Below are positions 19,401 to 28,500 of a stretch of DNA of 64,000 nt, one piece after another. Position numbers and translations under genes: made by a program. The stretch is from Ilyomonas sp965247435. Lineage in GTDB: Bacteria; Bacteroidota; Bacteroidia; Chitinophagales; Chitinophagaceae. Location: assembly GCA_965247435.1 (NCBI GenBank), contig OZ252019.1:5146001-5210000 (forward strand). The letters run 5' to 3'. Numbering within the stretch: position 1 is the first letter of the stretch; each line of letters begins with the position of its first letter. The notes beneath the pieces were generated by a model that was not told where the DNA came from, made no database searches, and was given only the letters and a program-made list of their open reading frames with translations.

Positions 19401-21744
19401 TATTCTGCGTACTATCCGGATTAGCGTATTGTCCAGACGGTGCGGTCATATCTCGCAACAGGTTTTGCCGTACATAATTGACAGCAGTATCACCAATTTC
19501 GCAAAATTGATTACAAGCAGCAATTGCTTCTTTGTAAGAGGCCTGGATGGCCGACAGGTAAGGAGTTTCATTTGTAGTATCACCCACCACTTTTAATAAA
19601 TAGGTATGCTTGTAATCATTTAAACTCCCAACATTTGCAAGACAGGTAGCACAGGAAGGTTCACATAAGCTCTGCTGTACAGCTAACTTTTGCTGACTAA
19701 TAAAAGTTGCCAATGATTTACAAACACTGTTTTTTGCATAAACACTGTCTTTATAATAATCCTGCGCGAATTTGCTGGCAGAAAGCGTTTTAGAGACCTC
19801 ATAATTACCTTGTTCTAAAAAGATAGTCGTATCAAAAACAAACCCATTATTATTACACGCACCATCTATAGTTTGGAGCGTAAAGTTGCTTTTCTTTATA
19901 CTAATTGGTTGACCGCCTAACTTCCTGTTTCCACAATCGTCCGATATGGTTATTACTAAATCATATAAACAATCGTAACAGATGCTTGTTGCGGGTGTAC
20001 TGCAATTATTAATTTGTAATGTTTGGGGTGAAAGGTCATAGTGAAAGGCAAAATTGCCATTTCTGGTTACCATGAGACTCTTATGACTTTCCATTACCAT
20101 GTCTTTAGTAATATTGGTTGAAGCATCCGCCAACGTCTCTATAACATTAGACGTATCATAAGAATCCAAAGCGTTTAGCTTCGAGGGCGGATCACCTGCC
20201 AAAGCTGTAGCTATTGTTCGTCCATGCATATCTACATAGGAAACACTGTATTGACCATTAGCATCCTGTACGTAGTTCTTAAAATAATGTGTCCGTTCAC
20301 CTACTTCCGTTCCAAACAAACCATCTAAATCTGACTGGTCAGGCGTGATGCTGTAAAAATATTTTGTCTCATGTCCGCTGCCTAGCTTAAAAGTAGGACC
20401 AACACCACTCTGGCGGCTAATGCGTCCGGTATTGTCCTGCGTATATTCTGTTTGTGAAAAAGGATATCCTTTTGCCAGAGGTGTGTACCTGTTTACACCC
20501 CCATTTGAAGTATTATTATAGGAATAATACCCTCCTGCTCCGGCGGTGCTATCCATAGCAGGCGCTGCAAATCCACACGCAGCAGAATCATGAGGCAAAA
20601 CATCAAAAAGCCCCTTTTCATACTCTACTCCATTTATACCTTTATTGAAGTTCTGCGAGTACTGGATTACTGTGTTTAGGGTAGGAACAGGCATTACTTG
20701 AATAGTAGGCCTTCCCTGATAATCATAATAAGTCTCACCTACTATGAGATTATTTATTACATTATCTTTAGTAACCGTTTGTCTGCTTCGTAAACTGCCA
20801 TCATAATATTGAACAACAACTTTCCGTTTACCATCCTCTGCATAACTTACTGTTGATTGCCAATTTAAGTTTTTCTCATGCCCTCCTAGATAATCGTATT
20901 TCAAAAGTCCATCCGGTAAAAAGTCAGAACTCCAGGCAGTTGTAATTCTATTGCTATTAATTATTTGTACTGGCCTCACTCTTACAAATAAACTTCCAGA
21001 TCCTGGGAAGATGAGTGGAATTGAATACCGTACACCAGGTATTGATACCCTGGTTGCATTGTTTGCAAACTTAAGCGTCGGCGTATTGTATAGTCCGGCA
21101 GCTAATGCACTGGAATCTATATAGCACCATTCTAAATCATATTCATCCGCTCCGATTCTGGTTGCCCAGCTAACTGTTAGTTCATCATTTGTAGTATCAA
21201 CAGCCTTGATTAATTTTATTTGTTTTGTAAGGCATGTAAAATTGTAAGTGCGGTTAGGAATTATTTCATTTTCAACCAGCAATGCAGTTATTACTGTAGC
21301 AGGAATATTAGTACTTATTATTTTGATTTTTACTGCATGTGCGCCATTGAAAATGTAACTGGAACGCCCTGTATATATGCTGTCTGCTTTATAATTAATT
21401 GATAAAGTTTGTTGAATAGAATCACTAGTGTTATCTGGTTTACTATAAATAATGCGCACTGTTACTGTAGCGCTAAATTGGGCAGGAAGAACAATTTTTG
21501 AATCTTCATCAATTCTAAATGTAATGATGTTTTTGGTATCATATGGCTTAATTAAATTGTCAGCAAAAGTAGGATCATAGTATAAACTGTCTACACTTAG
21601 TACAGAAGAGTCAACAGCAATTTGGTTTTTACTTCCATCTAAGTAAGTAAGAATAGGATTGTCCGCAGCTTTTACCTCTTTAAAGAATGTTTGACTTAAG
21701 AGTATTAAACAAAAATACCAGACTTGTCTTGACAACTTTTTCAT
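13492..21744 (-). CDS. Full-length RHS/YD-repeat polymorphic toxin (2750 aa)
   Basis: An exported protein with a signal peptide (MKKLSRQVWYFCLILLSQTF, cleavage near VKA). The N-terminal third carries a fibronectin-like segment and the Bacteroidota RHS N-domain (YYDYQGRPTIQV region); a cysteine-rich middle follows, then a LamG/concanavalin-like domain (about 1370-1560). RHS/YD repeats (YDQAGNLVQTV, YDRLGRLVLSQ, YDASGNILKY) build the shell, ending in YGFNGKEND and DPRVGKFLSVDPL. The tip starts after DRDGLEE (about 2470). Its last 100 residues hold R2653 in VFRLGT, S2670-T2671 in FWSTIDP and E2730 in NIEVVVP, an R-S-E spacing that suggests an ADP-ribosyltransferase-like toxin. It is the last large gene of a five-gene operon and shares its core end with orphan cassettes A and B. 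Confidence 0.9.
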   Translation of the reverse strand: MKKLSRQVWYFCLILLSQTFFKEVKAADNPILTYLDGSKNQIAVDSSVLSVDSLYYDPTFADNLIKPYDTKNIITFRIDEDSKIVLPAQFSATVTVRIIYSKPDNTSDSIQQTLSINYKADSIYTGRSSYIFNGAHAVKIKIISTNIPATVITALLVENEIIPNRTYNFTCLTKQIKLIKAVDTTNDELTVSWATRIGADEYDLEWCYIDSSALAAGLYNTPTLKFANNATRVSIPGVRYSIPLIFPGSGSLFVRVRPVQIINSNRITTAWSSDFLPDGLLKYDYLGGHEKNLNWQSTVSYAEDGKRKVVVQYYDGSLRSRQTVTKDNVINNLIVGETYYDYQGRPTIQVMPVPTLNTVIQYSQNFNKGINGVEYEKGLFDVLPHDSAACGFAAPAMDSTAGAGGYYSYNNTSNGGVNRYTPLAKGYPFSQTEYTQDNTGRISRQSGVGPTFKLGSGHETKYFYSITPDQSDLDGLFGTEVGERTHYFKNYVQDANGQYSVSYVDMHGRTIATALAGDPPSKLNALDSYDTSNVIETLADASTNITKDMVMESHKSLMVTRNGNFAFHYDLSPQTLQINNCSTPATSICYDCLYDLVITISDDCGNRKLGGQPISIKKSNFTLQTIDGACNNNGFVFDTTIFLEQGNYEVSKTLSASKFAQDYYKDSVYAKNSVCKSLATFISQQKLAVQQSLCEPSCATCLANVGSLNDYKHTYLLKVVGDTTNETPYLSAIQASYKEAIAACNQFCEIGDTAVNYVRQNLLRDMTAPSGQYANPDSTQNIYSIFYTGNGTPIYKVSSIVYTDEFNSPDSVFDNNTGIKVKPQDLSAVDFAKNFKPSWAKALLQYHPEYCKLQAYESHLDSYNWEKGFTKIETYIQAVTAGYVAPLSSSNPNKDPISTSSFGSPLLSAYNNYQTISNGSTTYNVSMWQMASLMAKCPTGSSACASSFLTKQDTTLVCVGDSNIAWKNFQQLYLAKKKDLLDQSYYNLSCTRPGQSTAITALNLLYANHYLNFISTSAALNQGNLSVLAGTTDTTILKAAIRDSMHNAYQSTCQSYAEFWMQQLAAGYTQQQINEIIPMLVDVCRKGSDVDHPYGSRDISPDSAYTYSNFDAVIKAYNIAHSLTTTLTRNADVITFPSPYNAQPAYTKPIISRPAQEECDKINVYYQQYTAYKQTSETFSQFLKRTENTDISDNDLTTLLNTCSTSGTGSCTYLDHQISLPPIFQKSTGTACIGCTQMNDLYSQYKIAYPDTIAFKPAITNQSDTTQQRANTVFAAFMNNKLGFSYSAVDYLDFMNQCAIANPPLQSYNTSGCQSCDSLQRLINQYFDTTTVSTGSDSAMKHFVFAKLLAKGVNVDLQSLSQAMANCNIGWQKNIAFGAAASFGLINNATVYGRPYKFQGVEAANNMNINANGSNFTIEFQMDNKITTKIQPILYYVSVKNYTYINDTIHYWRGYYIYVDTINSKRYLFCHFNDTTSRKGMLIRSSDTIVSGKWYHIAITSEGKNYSDFKIYLNGALTGTIWVKGMTSLIGNVSPIGVYPLDPNQAYSDGALQLLHNANASGPFAPTAVYLKNLRLYRRKLDAQEIFYNYINCNGNPYSLDSIKLYAKLNEGNGAPVDYSSNAVQGSWFIGLSGGIPVFNPPNSNEIALSWTGKGGAAMRDSCISKDLVLFCAQPPINGPMLCGKSQPAYPESQPDTINSCTDSVFYAVSTATELYKSYLDSLKSSFDSIYRNKCLKAYQYETFTVTHSTSEYHYTLYYYDQAGNLVQTVPPRAVHPNRSATFLQQVKSKRIAGQQLRPVHDFILGTKYLYNSLNQVIKQVSPDGGSSAMYYDRLGRLVLSQNAKQQTGNKYSYTNYDVLGRVTEVGELTNSNTMNTVISKTPNQLLTWLNNAASTKTQITSTVYDEAYTPLNNLVLTADNLRNRVSYSRVFATATDQSQGKHTSATFYSYDIHGNADTVVQDFTIASLPAGSNRFWKKMVYQYDLISGKVNQVAYQPGQADAFYERYSYDEENRLTNAESSTDSIYWENEAYYRYYRYGPLGRIVLGQQQVQGLDYAYTLQGWLKGVNTTAVNTSKDMGGDGFTVIGLNNLTVARDVYGFALHYYGKEDYAPVNGSYQPFAQVEPLSTAFKALYNGNIAAMSVNITQFSKPLLYNYGYDQLNRLVSMRVYRNTPAGNLNTNAWNPVSINDYNEDIAYDASGNILKYKRYADNATLMDSLSYKYYPGTNKLSSIKDNVSSTAFTTDIDNQGNTNYDYDAIGNLTKDSAAGIGASGIEWTVYGKISKITKTNGTVITYTYDAGGNRQSKKVGGAASGNGETWYVRDATGNVISVYTVGDNTVNSGAMTLTELDLYGSSRLGMLRPRINMTATAPARTYMNGLGSVGYSSIFMRGRKLYELTNHLGNVLATISDKKIGVPSGSTISYYTADLVSAQDYYPFGMLQINRSYTAGSAKYRYGFNGKENDNEVKGDGNQQDYGMRIYDPRVGKFLSVDPLYKSYPWYTPYQFAGNKPTRFIDRDGLEEADPELDREDDEEAEKELERERESRNLRTPTEEEISNGRKSFEEWEKRTPKQRAEESNRILNRVSTYVRNGLDAAKEIFNPSVAPGLRKITWNQLYPPVTDPYTKEKAEQSPLPEAMRIRDYVKQGGAVFRLGTRGISNEGPNAQFWSTIDPRINPAGYAKALNIPLKNVEKADFVEQAQVNTFATFITRPAAEDKTSGATNIGTNIEVVVPFGGTMNNKITTHNKPQ

Positions 21745-21753
21745 ATCCTTTTT

Positions 21754-22503
21754 TTATAGGTTTGGAGAGCCTATGTAAATTTTATAATCTTTATAATAGC
21801 TTGTTGTTGTTATTTTTTTATCCTGCCTGATAAAATAATTACTTTCATTAAACACTGTTTTATCTAACAACAATTGGTTATAGTCATAAAAATTCGCCTC
21901 TACAATGGCATACTCACTTGGTTTCTCAACTGTTGTTTTACTTTCAATATCATTTATAAGAGCTTCTGATCTCACTTGATAAATAATTTTATCTAGGTAC
22001 TTTGTATTGGCTTCAATTAAAAAATTGATATGCTTATACAGACTGTTAGGTGGAAAACTGATACCTATGTTTTCTAAACTCCCTTCTTGCTGAATACTAC
22101 AATCAACTCCATCAACATGTTCTAATACACTATCAATCATGGCAACAGGATCAATTAAAGATTTATTAGAATTTGTACTGGTTATATACATAATCTTCTC
22201 ATCTTTAAAAAGCATAATCATGTATTTATCATTCGCTATAGTTTCCATATTACCTAATAGAGAATGTACTTTCTTACCATAGACCTGTATAAAGCCATGC
22301 AGGCTATCTAATATGATCGAGGGTTCAGCTTCGTCCATATATTTATAAGACATTTTAAAGCAAAGACTATCGGCTGAAGAGTATTTAAGGTGTACCTGTC
22401 TTATTTCGGCGATGATCTTTTCCGCTTCCTTTGTTTTTTGCGCATGGACAGGTGCTACGCATATGCATATAAAAGAAATTAAAAACCAAATTTTTGACAT
22501 CAT
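21754..22503 (-). CDS. Exported protein of the RHS operon, possibly LolA-like
   Basis: A 249-aa protein with a clear signal peptide (MMSKIWFLISFICICVAPVH, cleavage after AHA/HAQ). The mature part alternates beta strands and short helices in the way of the LolA/outer-membrane-lipoprotein carrier fold, but I see no diagnostic motif. It sits 9 bases before the RHS gene and 10 bases after the 2485-aa gene, so it belongs to the same operon. It may help carry or assemble the large exported partners in the periplasm; that is inference from context. Confidence 0.6.
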   Translation of the reverse strand: MMSKIWFLISFICICVAPVHAQKTKEAEKIIAEIRQVHLKYSSADSLCFKMSYKYMDEAEPSIILDSLHGFIQVYGKKVHSLLGNMETIANDKYMIMLFKDEKIMYITSTNSNKSLIDPVAMIDSVLEHVDGVDCSIQQEGSLENIGISFPPNSLYKHINFLIEANTKYLDKIIYQVRSEALINDIESKTTVEKPSEYAIVEANFYDYNQLLLDKTVFNESNYFIRQDKKITTTSYYKDYKIYIGSPNL

Positions 22504-22513
22504 TTTAATTTGT

Positions 22514-25500
22514 TTATTGATCGCTTTGTGTTGACAAGGAGCTTCTTGTTTCTTTAATCGTCTTGATACCTCGTTCCGTTTCCTTTTTTAACCTGATTAG
22601 AGTGCCATCATTGTCATACTCGTAGAAAGTAGTGTAGTTATTTTCGTCCAGTTCAGCCATTAGCCTTAAGGTAAGAGGATTATAAACAAACGATTTCATG
22701 GTAGCGTTGTAAGGAAGTATCCGGATATCATCAAAAAATACGTTTGAACTTCCCGTAGCTTGCAGCGATAATTTCATGGCGGCCGCATTAAATGGGACAG
22801 TAACCGTATCCTCATATCGCTGCCAACCCTCAATAATATTTCCTGATGGCTTAAGTGTTCTGCTGACCGAATTATTACTACTATCAGTGAATATGAACTT
22901 TACCTGATTAAGATCAAATGTATCGCAAGAGCAATCCCTGTCCTCCCTTACCCAACAGCTGAAGATATATTTCTTACTATCAAAAATTGAGAAGCCGGGT
23001 AGTAAAATGCTGTTATACCCATAGATTCCATTTACTTGGGTGCATTGATGCGACTGATAGCTGGTAACGCCTGTTGTAATATTTCCGGAGTAAATATATC
23101 TGTTAGGAATTTGAACAAGTTGTTGACCATATGCACAGTTGCTCAACCGCTTCCAGCTAAATGTGGGACGGTTGTTCATATAACACTGATTGGCATCGGG
23201 AACAGAAAAAACAGCGAGATCATAAACATTTCCTGCTCCGAGTGTTACAGTAATCGAAAAGTCAGTCGTGTTAGCAATGACCGTATCATAAATATTCAAT
23301 CCAAACCCTGTTAACGTAAAAATTAGCTTATTCTGTGATCCGCTAGCACATTGCGTACAGTTAATATTGGACATGACTATTTGATAAAGCCCGGATGTGT
23401 CAGGCTCCAGTCTTGTAGTATAAGACGTTGGATTTCCAATACATTGTCCGATATAGCCATACCCTACAGTAAATTGCCCATTACCTGTTGACGTAACCGA
23501 GGTGTCCTTAAAATTTAGCGTATCGATACTGACTTTTAGCGGATTGAGCGATGGCTGAAGAGGTGCAGAGAGCGAGATCGGAATATTTATGGTAGTATCT
23601 GCCTTGACTCTTAAGCTATAATTACCGCTATGCTTTACCGAATCTATGAGTACTCCTCCATACTTGGTAAAATCAACATCTCTTGGTAAAGTACAATTAA
23701 CAAAGCAATTTTGAGAAGAATAGGAATAATCTTCAAAGCCATCAAAAAACTGCTCTTGATACAGGCTGTTTTGCGTTACACTTATTGGAAGAGATTCATT
23801 ATAACCATATTGCCCAGAATTATACCTGCCTAAAGGATCTTTGTTTTCCAACTCAAGCCCTTTTCGGTTATACATTGTTGTCTGTGTATTCCATATCCAG
23901 TTTGTTGTATCGGTAGTTGCTTTAAGTTTATTATTTAAGAAGGACCAATATGATGTATAATTTTTAATTGCTCCATTTGTCCTTATGTTGGTTGAATCTG
24001 TTAAGTTATTTTCGCGGCGGTCTCCATAATAAACATAGGCTTTATCAACCCGCCAATTACCAAAAATACCATACATATATGGATTTACACTTCGCTGTGT
24101 TATAGGTGAGCGGCAAACATAATAATGATTAACTACTGGTTGAGCATATGTAATATTTAAAGCAGGCGCATAACAGCCACTTCCGTTATTGGCACAGAAG
24201 TTTAGATAGTTAGTCTCATTTTGACCATCAATAGAAAAAGAATTTTTTTGAATTTGAAACAATAGGCCATATTGTTGAGAAGTATCAACAATATCCTGAA
24301 TTAGATTTGTACAATTGGCAGGAGAAGACTGAGTATTCGTATAAACAACAGTGCTTTCGTTTGTATCTGTCGCTGAAAGATTGTTATACGTAGTTGTTGA
24401 ATTCCATGCTCCTGTTATCCGTTTGAGATAGCTTGCAGATACCCCAGAATATGAAGCAGTGCTAGTTGTAAAATTAAAATTTTCATTACAATCGCCACTA
24501 TGATAATTGAAATCGGAAGGTATTTTATTCGTGAAAGAAATAGTAGCACTTACGATATGCGACTGATAAGGAACACCACTAAAATTAAAATTAAGAGCAG
24601 TTTTATAACTATAATATTTAGTATGGCAGCCTGATAATCCTGAATAATTGTCGTGGTATTCAAAACCAGTTAGTATATTGTTTGAATTAGAATATTTTGT
24701 ATAGGTTGGTGAACCATTATCCTTATATTCTACAAAAGTAGTAGCATTAAGAGGATTGAGAATTATACTTGTATTCTGAATTTCAGTAACCGCGCTATCT
24801 TTAAGATACAAATAGTCCTTTACCTTCCATAAATCTTTGTAAGCTGCTGCTGATGTGTTTAGTATCTGTACGGTACTATCAATCACTAATCGTGATTCTC
24901 CACTGACAAACTTCACAGGATTTTTTAAACAAGTGATAGTGCCAATTGGGGTGGATCCCATATTGCGTTTGCCGGAACGAACAATTTTCATTGTAACTGC
25001 TGTCGCACTATATGGATTTCCGGCAGAATCTAAAAAAAAGATGCCAACGGGACTTGCAGTATCAATTTTCCTGGCATCTACTGCCCAAATCTTTTTTGCA
25101 GTAAAAGTGGCTGGACTATACTGGATTGAAATACAACCTGATTGGACCCCATTACAATTAAAGGGAGTATCTATTTTAATTGCTTCGCGTCCTGTAGCAA
25201 GTATCTCGTCACCGCTTTCGAAGTTGTTTAGTAAGTTTGGATATTTACCGGAAGAACTTAATATACCCTTGGCAATAATTATATTACTATTGTTCTCTGA
25301 GGAAAAGGACGCAGCTATATTTTTATAGGCCATGCTCATTCCACTATAAGCCCAATGTGCAGGGTATTGAAAGTTGTAGAGGGTATCATTGAACTCATTC
25401 TTTGTCCTGGTTAACAAGGGATCACCGGTTTCACTATCATACAATAAATTTTCGGTACTGATCTTACTTCCCTTATCTATCACGACGATGCTATCTAATA

Positions 25501-28500
25501 TTCCATACCGTTGAATAACTTTTGTTGTGGCAATCGATCTAAATCTGTTTTCTTCATATTGAGGCAATGGCAACACACTAGTTAATAGAATAGGAACAAG
25601 AAATACTACAAATGCATCTAAGTCTATGTTTACATTCGCACCGATTGTAATAGTAGATTGCTCCCGCATATCCATCATCAATTCTACATCCTTACCAATT
25701 GATGATGTTGTATCAATCAAGCCAGTTGCACTAATTGTACTTGTAGTATTATTTAGATGTTTTAATTCTGCATTTTTATCGTCAACTTTATAGAAATTTT
25801 CAATATAACTTATTGGTGTTGTAAAATTTGCTTCTGAAAAAGTAGCCTGTGAGCGCATCTTTCCATTCATATCATTCAATTCAATCTTAAACCCTTGCGA
25901 CATGTTAAGATAATGGCGAGAATTAATTCTTAGAAAATTACTAAGTGGCGATTTATACCGTTTTACGTTTTCCGGGGAAAGCATAGAATGATCTACAAGA
26001 GTCGGAAAATCATAGGATGTATAAAATTTTGTTTCTTCTAAACCCGTTGCTGATTTAATTCCGTCTGCATGGATTGTTCTTACTTGTACATCACTATATC
26101 CTATAGAAGGCGATGGAAAAAAGGTTTCTCCAAGCGGTTCTTCTGAGTATCCAAGGGTTACCGGAGCAAGGGGAGATAATTTTTCTGTATATTCTAAAGG
26201 TTGTCTCCATGGATTTTCTTCTCCACCTAACATAGGTTCATAGGAAGCAACCCCACTGCTAATAGTAGTAATACTGCCATTTATATTTTTGCTGGTTGTG
26301 TATGTATAGGTTTGCCCATAAGTAGCTTCTTTTTGGGTAGTCATCAAATGCCAATTGTCATACATAATAATACTTTTAACCCGGAGCCCACCTCCATATT
26401 TTTTATAAGTAGGAGTATTAAGGCGGACTATTGTTCTATTTGTATCTATTTGGTAGGCCCAATTATTTTGCCTGGCTATTCTGTCAAAAGACTCAAAGGA
26501 TTTGATAAGGTTTGTTCCTAATGCGCCAATTACTTTAATAGCACTCGTAGGACTAATGTTGCTTCCAATTTCAGAACCGGGATATGCTTTTGAAGGTAAA
26601 TTCATTCTTAAAAACTGGATAGCGCCTTTAGCCAGCGGACTGTAATTTCCATCAGCATCTCCCTGAAGGCTTATTCCTTTTAATTTGACCCATATGACTG
26701 TTGTATTACCGGATAAGTAGCCATAATATTCAGAAACAGTATTGTCAATATCTGCATAACATGGAACATACTCATATCCGCTTCCCCACATATCTGTGGG
26801 CATTTGCACTTTTAGTTTAAAATAAATTTTATTTATACCCTCTAAATACTTTTGATACAAGTCCTGATTATTAATTACCGGCATGGAAACCCTAATGCCT
26901 ACATAGAGATTGTCTGGGTTGTTGTCTACGGAAATTGATTTATCATAAAGAACATTCGTTAAGTTCCCACTGCCTGCAGTTGCATATAAAGTTGTTGGTT
27001 TTGCTCGTGATAGACCTACTACGTTGAACATCTGCATAGCCCGCTTGTTTTGTACAAAAGCATAATCATCGCTTTCATAAGATACTTTAATACGGCCGCC
27101 AGAGGGTATTTTTATAGAATCTAATGTCCAGGCACTTGCATTATAAGCTGCAGTTACACTGTCTTGTACGGCATATGGATAATCTGCATTGCTGATTTGA
27201 TTACCGCCTTTGGTATTGGCTGCAGTGTTTTTATAATTCCCCCACCTGTCATTAGAGTAGGTGTTATATGTTGGATTATTTCCTGTATAGTTGAAGGCAT
27301 ATGGATTTTTTATGCCTTTATCATTACCGTTATAGGTGAACCAAATTCTTTTAAGAGTTAATTTTCCTTGGTTAGTGATTCCGTTAATCCCTTTGCAAAG
27401 GTCATAAGCATATTCAAAATGAACAGTTTTAATGGAAACCGCTTTTGCTCCATTTTTGACGAAATCTGATTTTGTATATAGCCTGATTTCTTTAAGTCTC
27501 TTTGATATAGTATCCGTTTGAAGATTGCCATTTTCCAACACAGAATTTATATCTGCGCGGTTTTCAACAATAAACACAGCTACCATATTTTTGGATTCAA
27601 TAGTGTTGAGATACCATAATTCTTTTTGGCCATAAATGTAACTTCCCTTATCATCTCTACTGTAAGTTTGCAAAGATTCATTGTAGGTTACTTTCCCTGG
27701 AAGGTTAGGGGCTCTCCAAGAGAAGGGCTTGGTAGAACTTGCAACTTTACTATAATTGAATTTAATAGCATCTCCCGGATCGTCATCACTTACTCCATCA
27801 CCGGTTAAATCAATATAGTCAGGAGATAAAACGCCGGTTAAAAGAAATGTGTGAGCGTAGGACGGTGTAAGCTCCGCATTATAATAATGCTCTTTCCCCT
27901 GCGAGTTATCTGTCGAAGCATCTGCAGTATTATAATCGCCTAATCCGGCAGCTTTATCTCCCGTTCCTATGGAATAAGAAACTTCTTTCTGTGATAAGTT
28001 ATAAACAGGTAGCCCATAAATATACCTTCTCCCATCATTATTTAATACATCTATTTCTGAGATGTGATTGGCTTTTCTGAAAGAATTGATTCTATCTTCC
28101 TTTGAAATAATTGTGGCACAAGGAGCGCTTCCCCATTGATTAAGTGCATAGTTACTGATCTTGCGATCCAGGCCAACTTTAGATGCTTCATCTGCGGTGA
28201 GGTAAGAAATAACCTGACTTCTTTTGTCTCTTTGTTTCTTATAACTATTTTGAGGGGTGAGTAAAGCATCTCCTACAAAATTCTTCCCGCGATACCTGTG
28301 CAAATAGTTTGTAGCAAGGGTTGTAGGCGACAAGCCATTCTGATATAAACTTGCAGTTACAACATCGTCGTCACCAACTGCAGTATAAAAATCTTTTGGA
28401 GTAACTGTTTTTTCACTTGGATTTTTAAAATAGACGGATTCAAAAGTGCTATCACTTTTTTTGAAAGCAACCGTTTTAGCCAACTGATTATCTGCTATCC